From NCBI GenBank assembly GCA_002292215.1, contig DBBN01000013.1, forward strand, positions 511 to 19,676: 19,166 nt of DNA, given 5' to 3'. The stretch comes from Glaciecola sp. UBA983 (GTDB taxonomy: Bacteria > Pseudomonadota > Gammaproteobacteria > Enterobacterales > Alteromonadaceae). Below, in pieces: positions 1 to 6,299 of the stretch (positions are counted from its first letter, which is position 1; each line of letters opens with the position of its first letter). The position numbers and the translations under genes are program-made. The notes beneath the pieces were generated by a model. The model made no database searches. It had not been told where the DNA came from and saw only the letters and a list, made by a program, of their open reading frames with translations.

Positions 1-228
1 GCGCTCGATGAAATAGATATAATACGTTTGATAGATTGCTCTGCAATATCCTTTGCGCACTTCATCAATTCGGGCAAATTGAGCAGGATTATCAACGATT
101 TTAGGGAATACGCTCAGTAGACCTTCATAAAACTCAAGTGCCGCACTAGTCCCAAAATGTGCTTCGCCGTATTCCAAAATGTCAGCGAGGTCTATTTCAG
201 CGGCAAGTGTTAGCCTATAATTAGACAT
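1..228 (-). CDS. parE: ParE/RelE-type toxin, C-terminus beyond window edge
   Basis: The frame begins with ATG at 228 and runs to base 1 without a stop, giving 76 residues that start MSNYRLTLAAEIDLADIL and end TYYIYFIER at the edge. Family features are the N-terminal 'L-x-x-x-A-E-x-D-L' helix, a central 'NPAQFARIDEVRKGY' segment and the 'YYIYF' strand, as in ParE/RelE toxins of about 95-100 residues, so some 20 residues are missing. Known family members inhibit DNA gyrase (ParE) or cleave mRNA (RelE); which applies here cannot be told. The ATG overlaps the stop of the upstream antitoxin frame by 8 bases (ATGTCTAA), the usual translational coupling of such pairs. The call rests on sequence pattern plus the partner gene. 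Confidence 0.8.
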   Translation of the reverse strand, partial: MSNYRLTLAAEIDLADILEYGEAHFGTSAALEFYEGLLSVFPKIVDNPAQFARIDEVRKGYCRAIYQTYYIYFIER

Positions 229-472
229 TTATGCGGCGCTTTTCTTTAAACTCCTGCAAAATTTGTTCAGCGGATTTGGTGGAATAGCCACTTTGCTCAC
301 CTACAATTAGCGCCTCTCTGATGACATTAATGTCTTCGTTTCGACGTTGCTCTTTGCGTATTAAATCTCTCAGTAATTCGCTATCACTAGCGTATTCGCC
401 GTTTTTTAACTGACTTTGCATCCACTCATTTTGTTTATCAGTAACAGTGATGCTCTTCTTAATCATGCTCAT
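221..472 (-). CDS. parD: ParD-like ribbon-helix-helix antitoxin
   Basis: An 83-residue protein. The N-terminal part (about residues 4-45: KKSITVTDKQNEWMQSQL, then GEYASDSELLRDLIR) fits the ParD/CopG ribbon-helix-helix DNA-binding fold. The charged C-terminal half would wrap and neutralise the toxin encoded directly downstream. Family members bind their own promoter as dimers and repress the operon, more strongly with toxin bound. Two starts compete: ATG 472, only 3 nt after an AGGTGA ribosome site, and ATG 466 (MIKKSIT...), 9 nt after it. The second has the better spacing and would give 81 residues. The pair sits next to a decayed integrase gene and an attC-like sequence, a setting where toxin-antitoxin cassettes are common. 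Confidence 0.85.
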   Translation of the reverse strand: MSMIKKSITVTDKQNEWMQSQLKNGEYASDSELLRDLIRKEQRRNEDINVIREALIVGEQSGYSTKSAEQILQEFKEKRRINV

Positions 473-509
473 AGTTCACCTAATAGCTTCATTGGTAGTA
501 TTTAATAGT

Positions 510-534
510 ATTATAAGTTGCATTTGTATTGCAA
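510..534 (-). promoter_or_regulatory. Candidate parDE promoter and operator
   Basis: A perfect TATAAT lies on the minus strand at 515-510, 38 bases before the first antitoxin start. Just upstream is a small inverted repeat, TTGCA (518-522) and TGCAA (530-534) with a 7-base spacer, suited in position to an autorepressor. No good -35 box sits at 16-18 bp. TTGCAA (534-529) is only 13 bp away, so the promoter call is weak. Confidence 0.35.
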
Positions 535-580
535 TAAGATTCTCAACGTCTACGGTTAGACTTAATTCTGGAGAATAATT

Positions 581-1075
581 ATGTACCCACTTGCCGTTTA
601 TAAGAAAAAAGAGCCTTGGAATAAGGGAAAACTAGTTGGCCAAAAATTAGCTTTGAAACAAAAACAAATATGGCAATTCGAATCAGGTTAGAAATTTCAG
701 GAAACATAAGAGACTTAGCATTATTTAGTCTTGGCCTTGATAGCAAACTCCGAGGTTGTGATTTAGTGTCCTTGCGTGTCAGAGATATTGCGCTAGGAAT
801 GAATGTTCAGTCGCGAGCTGCTCTTCATTATAAAAGCAGATTCAGCAGAAAACTGGCAGGCCTGTTCAATTTGAAATTACTGAGCAGACCCGAGCAGCAA
901 TAGAAGCATTGATTCAAAAAGATGCGCTTGATAATTCCGACTATCTTTTCAAATCTCGTATCAAGGATTCACCGCATCTGTCTACGAGGCAATATAGCCG
1001 TATTGTCGATGGGTGGATATACTCAATCGGATTAGAAGGGACGCATTAGAGATATCTGAGAGCATTGATATTTGA
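581..1075 (+). pseudogene. Small tyrosine recombinase/integrase, frameshifted and internally deleted
   Basis: Three reading frames together match the roughly 200-residue tyrosine recombinase family that starts near 'WNKGKLVGQK'. Frame 1 starts at ATG 581 (GGAG at 570-573) and reads through KQKQIW until a one-base loss near 673; left alone it stops at 689. Frame 2 (673 to about 840) carries AIRIRLE, then DSKLRGCDLVSLRV, which holds the first catalytic arginine. A second shift near 830-845 moves to frame 3, with QQKTGRPVQFEITEQTR (843 on) and SPHLSTRQYSRIVDGW. At 1040-1047 the frame breaks again, and the last residues are DALEISESIDI with a stop at 1073-1075, which match the family's normal C-terminal end. 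The stretch between, normally carrying the R-box, H-box and tyrosine nucleophile (about 50 residues by my recollection of the family), is gone. The protein cannot be catalytic. Family placement is from memory, not a search. Confidence 0.85.
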
Positions 1076-1198
1076 TTTTTACAGTTACCCTCCAATGGCC
1101 GCGATTGGATGGCACTTGAAAGTCGAATAATTAAAATAAAGGTATACAGTTTTGGGGTTGCTCATCTTTCCCTAAATGTAGGTTAGTGGAAGAATTCA

Positions 1199-1231
1199 AC
1201 TAACAAACACCTTAAGGCGGATTCGCAACGC
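1199..1231 (+). other. Left half of a VCR-like integron attC site (remnant)
   Basis: The sequence has CTAAC (1200-1204) running into TAACAAAC (1201-1208), then CCTTAAGG (1210-1217) and GGATTCGCAACGC (1219-1231). This order and spacing closely match the 5' half of Vibrio cholerae repeat-type attC sites (core CTAAC, AACAAACGC, then a GGA...CAACGC box). The complementary right half ending in GTTRRRY should follow within about 30-120 bases, but the sequence instead enters the 3' end of yfcH at 1247. The orientation is that of a cassette whose gene reads on the plus strand, that is, the broken recombinase gene. Recognised from memory of attC sequences; no covariance search was possible. Confidence 0.55.
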
Positions 1232-1246
1232 TTCAAGACGGTTACG

Positions 1247-2170
1247 TTACTCTCTTAGCGACATTAATGCTTCATTAATTTCATCATGGCTAAATGCGTA
1301 ACTATGCTCTAATAACGCCTTAGGCACCACGTGCTGACCTGTTAATAACAAATCCGCAGATTCACCCATTAATATTTTTAAAGCTAATTTAGGCACTGTG
1401 AAGAGGCAAGGGCGGTGCAGACTGTTGGCATAAGCCTTCGAAAATACCGCGTTACTGACCGGATTAGGTGCAGTAAAATTAATTGGACCTTGCAGTGCCG
1501 GCGACACTAACACATGCGCCATTGCTTGTATCATGTCATCAATATGGATCCACGACATAATTTGCTGACCTGAACTAACCGGCCCACCTAACCCTAAACT
1601 AAAGGGCACTTTCATTTTGCCCAATGCACCACCTGTTGGTGATAACACAATACCGGTTCGAAGCAGACATACTCGGGTTAGTTCAGATTGTGCTTGAAGC
1701 GCAATTGATTCCCAGCGCTGACAAATTTCACGGGCAAACTCCTCATGATAATCAGAAAACTGTTCATCAATTGGTTGGATAGGTTGACTAGTATCTGCTT
1801 GGCGGCCATAAATACCAATCGCAGAACCACTTAAGAATACCTCTGGAGGCGTAGAACTTGCTTTGATTAACTCGACAATACGTTCTGTGATATCCCAACG
1901 GCTATGACAAATACGCTGTTTTTGTTTGTCACTCCAGCGTTTATCAACAATGGCCTCACCGGCTAAATTAATCACCGCATCATAAGCATTCAGATCATTT
2001 AATAGGGTCAGATCCACTCTTTCTAAAACACCCTGTTGGATTTCATGATGAAAAGCTTGGTTTACCCTATCAGCTGAACGACTCACCACATGAAAAGTAT
2101 GTAAATGTGCATAGTGCTTGATAAATGCTTGGCCAATCAAACCTGTCGCGCCTGTGATTAAAATCTTCAT
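1247..2170 (-). CDS. yfcH: YfcH/TIGR01777-type NAD(P)-dependent epimerase-like protein
   Basis: A 307-residue short-chain dehydrogenase/reductase of the extended, sugar-epimerase-like type. The Rossmann nucleotide-binding loop GATGLIG is at residues 7-13. 'VINLAGEAI' follows the fourth strand and 'SGSAIGIYG' carries the core region. 'SWIHIDDM' is a family signature, and the C-terminal 50 residues (PKLALKILMGESADLLL...) match the DUF1731 tail of YfcH proteins. E. coli YfcH is of similar length and is also encoded next to folX. The substrate is unknown; the protein is predicted to be cytosolic. The ribosome site AAGGCG precedes ATG 2170 and the gap from folX is 25 bp, so the two genes are probably co-transcribed. 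The gene ends at the boundary with the accessory patch. The family call is firm; the reaction is not known. Confidence 0.9.
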   Translation of the reverse strand: MKILITGATGLIGQAFIKHYAHLHTFHVVSRSADRVNQAFHHEIQQGVLERVDLTLLNDLNAYDAVINLAGEAIVDKRWSDKQKQRICHSRWDITERIVELIKASSTPPEVFLSGSAIGIYGRQADTSQPIQPIDEQFSDYHEEFAREICQRWESIALQAQSELTRVCLLRTGIVLSPTGGALGKMKVPFSLGLGGPVSSGQQIMSWIHIDDMIQAMAHVLVSPALQGPINFTAPNPVSNAVFSKAYANSLHRPCLFTVPKLALKILMGESADLLLTGQHVVPKALLEHSYAFSHDEINEALMSLRE

Positions 2171-2195
2171 CGAATGTTCGCCTTTTGCTCAACAG

Positions 2196-2570
2196 TTAAA
2201 ATTGTGGTTCTTTAGAACAAGAAATACTGAGACTGACTGAATCAGAAAAACGCAACGCATGTGGTTTATCTACTTCTACTTCTGCCCATGAAACCCAAGG
2301 GTGATCAGCGGCAAGTGCTAAAATATCAGATGTGAGTTTTTCGAGTAAATAAAAACGGTTATGCTCAACTAATCGAATAATTGCTTTTGTTACCGTCTTA
2401 TAGTTAAGCGCATTTTCTACTTGATCTGATTCTGCTGCGCGTTGAGCGTCGTATTTGATGACAGCGTTGACAACGACATCTTGTTTATTTTGAATTTCAT
2501 CATCGTTAAATCCAATGTACGTTCGTAAACGTAAGTTTTTTATACGAATTGTAGCTTCATTTAAAATCAT
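2196..2570 (-). CDS. folX: Dihydroneopterin triphosphate 2'-epimerase (FolX)
   Basis: A 124-residue protein of the FolB/FolX tunnelling fold. FolX converts 7,8-dihydroneopterin triphosphate to the 2'-epimer (dihydromonapterin triphosphate), a side branch of folate and pterin synthesis in the cytosol. The sequence follows E. coli FolX closely: IRIKNLRLRTYIGF near the start, ALNYKTVTKAI in the middle, NRFYLLEKLTSDIL with the conserved Glu, and EVEVDKPHALRFSDSVS near the end. FolB aldolases are more distant in these segments, and the neighbouring yfcH matches the E. coli folX-yfcH order, which favours FolX over FolB. ATG 2570 has AGGAA about ten bases upstream. The gene is divergent from the TqsA-like gene, so the roughly 80 bp between them must hold promoters for both. 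Confidence 0.92.
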   Translation of the reverse strand: MILNEATIRIKNLRLRTYIGFNDDEIQNKQDVVVNAVIKYDAQRAAESDQVENALNYKTVTKAIIRLVEHNRFYLLEKLTSDILALAADHPWVSWAEVEVDKPHALRFSDSVSLSISCSKEPQF

Positions 2571-2652
2571 TTAACAAATTCCTGTTATGATATGGCATAT
2601 ATTTGCATTGTTAGTAAGTAGTAATGCATCAAATTATTTTGCAGAGAATCTT

Positions 2653-3750
2653 ATGGAACTAAAATCTTCTACCGCTAAAGCCTTTGTTATCACTGCTGCT
2701 GTTGTCGTGGTCTTAGCCGGTATCAAAGCGGCAAGTGCCATTATGGTCCCGTTTTTATTGTCGATATTTATCGCAATCGCATGTAGCCCACTAATTAATC
2801 TTGCGTCACGGTATAAAATCCCGCGTTGGCTATCAGTTACCTTAGTTATACTGTTAATAATCATTTTTGGTTTTATGTTGGCTGGATTAGTTGGTCAATC
2901 CTTAGGTGAGTTTCGACAAAACCTACCCAATTATCAAGCGCAATTGTCTGTTGAGTTGGCATGGGTGATCGAACAGTTAGCCAATTTAAATATTATTGTC
3001 GATAAAAATTTGTTTTTATCTTACTTTGATCCTGCGGTTGCGATGTCGGTTGCGACGAATTTTTTAAGTGGCATGGGCGGGGTATTATCCAACGTATTCT
3101 TGATTATCTTAACTGTGATTTTTATGTTGTTTGAAGCGGAAAGTATGCCGCGTCGGATCCACGTTGCATTAAGCGATCCAGGCATGAAAATGCATCACAT
3201 CGACCGTTTTCTCAAGTCCGTCAATGACTATTTAGCGATTAAATCTTTAGTTAGCTTAGGGACTGGCGCATTTATCGGTGTGTGGTTATATGCGTTAGAT
3301 GTTGACCATTTTATGTTGTGGGCCGTGTTAGCATTTTTACTTAATTTCATTCCTAATATAGGTTCGATTATCGCAGCAGTGCCAGCGGTATTGATCGCTT
3401 TTGTTGACCAAGGTTTAGCCACCGCGGGTTTAGCTGGGTTAGGCTTTGTCTTAGTCAATACCGTAATGGGCAATATGATTGAACCGCGTTTTATGGGGCG
3501 CGGTTTGGGTCTATCAACGTTAGTGGTCTTTTTATCGTTAATATTTTGGGGCTGGTTGTTAGGTTCAGTCGGCATGCTGTTATCTGTACCTTTAACCATG
3601 ATTGTCAAAATAGCGATGGAATCTCGTGAAGAAACCATGTGGTTAGCGATTTTATTGTCCGGTGATGATTTGGATGAAACCTATATTCCAACGGATGATG
3701 AGACAGATAAAGCCAATTTATTAGATGTTGATTTTACCGAAGAAAAATAG
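2653..3750 (+). CDS. tqsA: AI-2E family transporter, TqsA-like
   Basis: A polytopic inner-membrane protein of the AI-2E/PerM family, 365 residues from the preferred ATG 2653. It has hydrophobic segments near residues 10-50 (paired), 60-85, 155-180, 215-235, 240-265, 270-295 and 305-335. The conserved 'LNFIPNIGSIIAAVPAVLIA' and 'EPRFMGRGLGLSTLVVFLS' and 'GMLLSVPLTMIVKIAME' blocks match E. coli TqsA (YdgG), which was linked to export of autoinducer-2; other members exchange ions such as Na+/H+, so the substrate is uncertain. An in-frame ATG at 2587 lacks a ribosome site and would leave only 16 bp to the divergent folX start. 2653 follows GAGA and begins MELKSS before the first helix. The acidic tail is longer than in TqsA. 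The gene is convergent with the kinase gene, with 4 bp between the two stop codons. Confidence 0.85.
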   Translation: MELKSSTAKAFVITAAVVVVLAGIKAASAIMVPFLLSIFIAIACSPLINLASRYKIPRWLSVTLVILLIIIFGFMLAGLVGQSLGEFRQNLPNYQAQLSVELAWVIEQLANLNIIVDKNLFLSYFDPAVAMSVATNFLSGMGGVLSNVFLIILTVIFMLFEAESMPRRIHVALSDPGMKMHHIDRFLKSVNDYLAIKSLVSLGTGAFIGVWLYALDVDHFMLWAVLAFLLNFIPNIGSIIAAVPAVLIAFVDQGLATAGLAGLGFVLVNTVMGNMIEPRFMGRGLGLSTLVVFLSLIFWGWLLGSVGMLLSVPLTMIVKIAMESREETMWLAILLSGDDLDETYIPTDDETDKANLLDVDFTEEK

Positions 3751-3754
3751 TGAT

Positions 3755-5134
3755 TTACTTATTCGGTAAGCACACACTTATCGTTGTACCACTTGATTTT
3801 TTGTCTGAAGTCGACGAGTGAACTTCCAATGTTGCGCCATACATCTCAACTAAATCACTGACCGTGGCCAAGCCAATTCCATGACCTTGATGGTAGGTGT
3901 CAAGTCGCTTACCACGAGTTAACATATCCGACTGCATTGCCTCAGGGATCCCCGCTCCATCATCACTAATGCTGATAATGTGCACTTGAGAGTTGGTTCG
4001 TGAGTCGGCTTGGAGCGTGACCGTCACCGTCACCTCAGACCGAGCTGCTTTGCATGCATTATCCAATATATTACCAAATAACTCATACGCGTCAGTGGTG
4101 TCAATTGGATACATAAAGCCCGCAGGGATCGCCCTAAAATTAATACGCAATCCCTTATCACGATAAATTTTGTGCATGGAATCGATGATTTTTTGCAATA
4201 GCTCACACACATCAATGTGCTGTTGCCAACCCGCTTTCCCCAAGACCGAACGTGATAATTGCCGTTGGATGATTTGATCGATTTGTAAAATGGGTGCTTT
4301 GCTGGATTCGGAGATTGCCTCATCACCTTGAAGAACACTTAATGGCGTTTTAAGTGAATGGGCCAAATCTTGTAAAGCATGTTTAAACCGAGTGCGTTGT
4401 TGTGATTCTGAAAGCAATAGTGCATTAACACTATCTTTGACGGCATTGAGTTCTTTGGGGTAAGCCCCGCTTAAGGATACGACTCCATCTTGATTCGGAG
4501 TGCCTTTAGCAGCCTTACTGAGTTGAGAAACTAGATGTTTGACTGGACTCACCACTGACAATAAGCTCAGCAATAACAGCCCACTTATCAATAGGGCAAC
4601 CCAAACACCATTGCGAAATAAGCTTTGATTAAACGTGGCCAACTCACGATGAAACGCCCCTTGGTCTTCAAGTAAATAAAATTTAATCGGGATAAATTGG
4701 TTTTCGCTTTCAAATTCAGCGGTAAAGGTAAACAAAAACGTATCAGGTAATGATGTTAATTCATCTGCAAATATCTGCTCACCCGTTTTTGCACTCGGAT
4801 AGGTAAGTGGAGTCGGTTGCAGTGTGCTAGAGGTCGATTGCCATACCACAGTCTGATTCAGCACGATAAAGGCTTGGTAACCAGATTGAGGCATATTTAA
4901 GCGGTCATCAAATACATTAAATGGCATATTTATCTGGCTACCATCAATTTCAAACGTTGCGATTAAGGCATACGCCATTGATTCTAATTCAGTTTGTTTG
5001 GCTTTTAATAAACTGTCTTTGAATGCGGTTGACACGGTAAAAGCCAGACTCGGCAATAACACGACAATGATAACCAGAATCGATAAGACGGTGCGAACGG
5101 TTAGAGAGAGGCGACTTAGGCGGGAGAAAATAAT
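3755..5134 (-). CDS. PhoQ-like sensor histidine kinase, probable ATT start
   Basis: An inner-membrane kinase that would phosphorylate the PhoP-like regulator encoded directly upstream. Numbering is from the proposed ATT at 5134 (459 residues; about 486 in E. coli PhoQ). It has TM1 at about 18-36 (SILVIIVVLLPSLAFTV), a short periplasmic domain, TM2 at about 172-194 (ALLISGLLLLSLLSVV), then a HAMP-like linker. The phospho-acceptor is His259 in DLAHSLKTPLSVLQG. The ATP domain has NILDNACKAA (N box), DDGAGIP (G1) and GHGIGLATV (G2), and the N-box wording is PhoQ-like. No ATG, GTG or TTG exists between the in-frame TAG before 5134 and GTG 5062, and GTG 5062 would remove most of TM1. AGAGG (5145-5141) lies six bases before ATT 5134. 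With that start the gene overlaps the regulator by 19 bases. The signal is unknown: divalent cations or antimicrobial peptides by analogy only. Confidence 0.85.
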   Translation of the reverse strand: MIFSRLSRLSLTVRTVLSILVIIVVLLPSLAFTVSTAFKDSLLKAKQTELESMAYALIATFEIDGSQINMPFNVFDDRLNMPQSGYQAFIVLNQTVVWQSTSSTLQPTPLTYPSAKTGEQIFADELTSLPDTFLFTFTAEFESENQFIPIKFYLLEDQGAFHRELATFNQSLFRNGVWVALLISGLLLLSLLSVVSPVKHLVSQLSKAAKGTPNQDGVVSLSGAYPKELNAVKDSVNALLLSESQQRTRFKHALQDLAHSLKTPLSVLQGDEAISESSKAPILQIDQIIQRQLSRSVLGKAGWQQHIDVCELLQKIIDSMHKIYRDKGLRINFRAIPAGFMYPIDTTDAYELFGNILDNACKAARSEVTVTVTLQADSRTNSQVHIISISDDGAGIPEAMQSDMLTRGKRLDTYHQGHGIGLATVSDLVEMYGATLEVHSSTSDKKSSGTTISVCLPNK

Positions 5135-5790
5135 CGGTATCCTCTACCACGTAAGGTTTCAATCGGTTTAAGGGTATTGTCTGGATCGAGTTTTTTTCGT
5201 AGGCGACCGACAAAAACTTCAATTACGTTGCTGTCTAAGTCAAAATCCTGATCATAAATGTGCTCAGTTAACTCTGTCTTAGACACCACTTTTTGTGGGT
5301 TGAGCATCAAATATTCCAATACCTTGTATTCATAAGCAGTCAGATCTAGTACTTCTTCTGCCACCTTGACCCGTTGTTGAGTCATGTGTAAATGGATTGG
5401 ACCACAACTCAGCTCGGCCGAGGCATGACCCGAACTACGACGAATAAGCGCATTGACTCGTGCAAGTAATTCTTGTTGATGAAATGGTTTGGTTAGATAA
5501 TCATCCGCTCCGGCGTCTAAGCCGAGGACTTTTTGTTCCCAGGTATCACGTGCGGTGAGGATAAGCACTGGCGTGGAAATGCCTTTAGCGCGTGCAAATT
5601 TAAGGACACTTACCCCATCTATTTTCGGTAATCCCAAATCCAATAAGATGGCATCATAGGTGTATTCGTTGAGTAAAAACTGTGCTTTTTCTCCGTCATC
5701 GGCTAAATCAACACTAAAGCCATGTGACTGTAATAACTGATCAAGTTGGATCAACAATTGACTGTCGTCTTCAACTAACAATATACGCAT
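5116..5790 (-). CDS. PhoP-like OmpR-family response regulator
   Basis: A 224-residue cytosolic response regulator. The receiver domain spans residues 1-115, with acidic pocket E7/D8/D9, phospho-acceptor Asp51 in LLDLGLP, switch Thr79 in LTARD and Lys101 in LTKPF. A winged-helix DNA-binding domain follows from about residue 125 to the end, with the recognition part 'VIEVFVGRLRKKLD' and the wing 'ETLRGRGYRLF'. The DLGLP, GADDYLTKPFH and VGRLRKKL blocks resemble PhoP of enterics more than OmpR or CpxR. The ribosome site AAGGA is formed by the last codons of the PepSY gene (AAG GAT TAG), and ATG 5790 lies 3 bases after that gene's stop codon. This suggests translational coupling. Regulators of this class bind direct repeats with an 11-bp period; such a repeat lies in front of this operon. 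Confidence 0.93.
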   Translation of the reverse strand: MRILLVEDDSQLLIQLDQLLQSHGFSVDLADDGEKAQFLLNEYTYDAILLDLGLPKIDGVSVLKFARAKGISTPVLILTARDTWEQKVLGLDAGADDYLTKPFHQQELLARVNALIRRSSGHASAELSCGPIHLHMTQQRVKVAEEVLDLTAYEYKVLEYLMLNPQKVVSKTELTEHIYDQDFDLDSNVIEVFVGRLRKKLDPDNTLKPIETLRGRGYRLFSPA

Positions 5791-5793
5791 ATA

Positions 5794-6174
5794 CTAATCC
5801 TTGTCTTTTTTCGGCTGGGCTTTTTCCGATGTTTTAGGCATAACTTTGCCTGATTGTTTATTCACATTGACGGAAATAACACGACCTTTTTGATTCAGCA
5901 TTTTGACGCGATAGTGTTCTTTATTTCGATCCACTTTTAATACTTTACCTTGAACCGATTGTTTGGCTTTTGCAATCGCTTGTTGTTGATTGACTTTAGG
6001 CTCTGCGTTGGTGGTGGTAGATGTATTCGAATTTGCAGACTGAGCATAGGCTAGGGTGCTGCAGCCCAAGGAAAATCCAGCAACAAGTAATACGCCTTTT
6101 AGCGTTTTGGCTACTGACCAAGACATCAATGCTGTATAGCACTGCGATGGAGTGCTCAACCACTTAGGGTACAT
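5794..6174 (-). CDS. Exported PepSY-domain protein
   Basis: A 126-residue predicted periplasmic protein, first gene of the signalling operon. Residues 18-45 (SWSVAKTLKGVLLVAGFSLG and on to LAYA) form a signal peptide with probable cleavage at AYA/QS. A Ser/Thr/Asn-rich linker follows. Residues 62-110 (NQQQAIAKAKQSVQGKVLKV, then YRVKMLNQKG and SVNVNKQSGKV) fit one PepSY repeat, a small fold seen as a propeptide or inhibitor of M4 peptidases and in many sensor operons. The tail is Lys-rich. ATG 6174 is chosen because AGGA lies eight bases upstream. ATG 6126 would give a more ordinary signal peptide but has no ribosome site. Position suggests a periplasmic partner of the kinase (inference). A protease inhibitor role is possible because a secreted-type M16 protease is divergently encoded, but nothing ties the two directly. 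Confidence 0.8.
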   Translation of the reverse strand: MYPKWLSTPSQCYTALMSWSVAKTLKGVLLVAGFSLGCSTLAYAQSANSNTSTTTNAEPKVNQQQAIAKAKQSVQGKVLKVDRNKEHYRVKMLNQKGRVISVNVNKQSGKVMPKTSEKAQPKKDKD

Positions 6175-6214
6175 AGTATTTTTTCCTAATAAAAGGTGAT
6201 TTAACCGATGCTTA

Positions 6215-6247
6215 ATTATAATTTCTTTATCTGAATGCAGACTGAAT
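6215..6247 (-). promoter_or_regulatory. Candidate PhoP-type operator and promoter of the PepSY-phoP-phoQ operon
   Basis: On the minus strand, ATTCAG (6247-6242), five bases, and ATTCAG (6236-6231) form an exact direct repeat with an 11-bp period, the layout bound by OmpR/PhoP-family dimers. Ten bases on lies a perfect TATAAT (6220-6215). No TTGACA-like -35 box is present; the repeat occupies that position, as at activator-dependent PhoP promoters. The predicted transcript would start near 6208, about 34 bases before ATG 6174. The hexamer differs from the enteric PhoP box (GGTTTA), so assignment to this regulator is inference. Confidence 0.55.
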
Positions 6248-6299
6248 TTTTCTAATATTTTATGCTACAGTGGATTAAAATTCATTAAAAGGATAGTAA

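Noticed and set aside
670..903. A 77-codon plus-strand frame that could be called a small hypothetical gene
   Set aside because: Its translation (AIRIRLE..., DSKLRGCDLVSL...) is the middle part of the recombinase family, and both flanking parts are present in other frames; it is a fragment of the pseudogene.
1091..1109. Inverted repeat TCCAAT / ATTGGA with a seven-base loop after the recombinase remnant
   Set aside because: No T-run on either side and only six pairs, so I do not call it a terminator.
2593..2607. TGGCAT...TTGCA resembling a sigma-54 promoter before the TqsA-like gene
   Set aside because: The distance between GG and GC is nine bases and not ten, and sigma-54 does not tolerate this.
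2587..2652. Upstream ATG start giving a 387-residue TqsA-like protein
   Set aside because: No ribosome site, a 22-residue extension not expected for the family, and it would leave 16 bp for two divergent promoters.
3228..3638. A 136-codon minus-strand frame opposite the TqsA-like gene
   Set aside because: It mirrors codons of conserved membrane segments and shows no family features of its own.
4989..5222. Minus-strand 77-codon frame bridging the regulator and kinase genes
   Set aside because: It lies in a third frame across two clear coding regions; its translation has no family pattern.
6172..6299. Enteric-type PhoP box (GGTTAA-N5-CTTTTA) close to the PepSY start
   Set aside because: The second half matches GGTTTA at only four of six bases and the site lies downstream of the TATAAT; the ATTCAG repeat is a better candidate.
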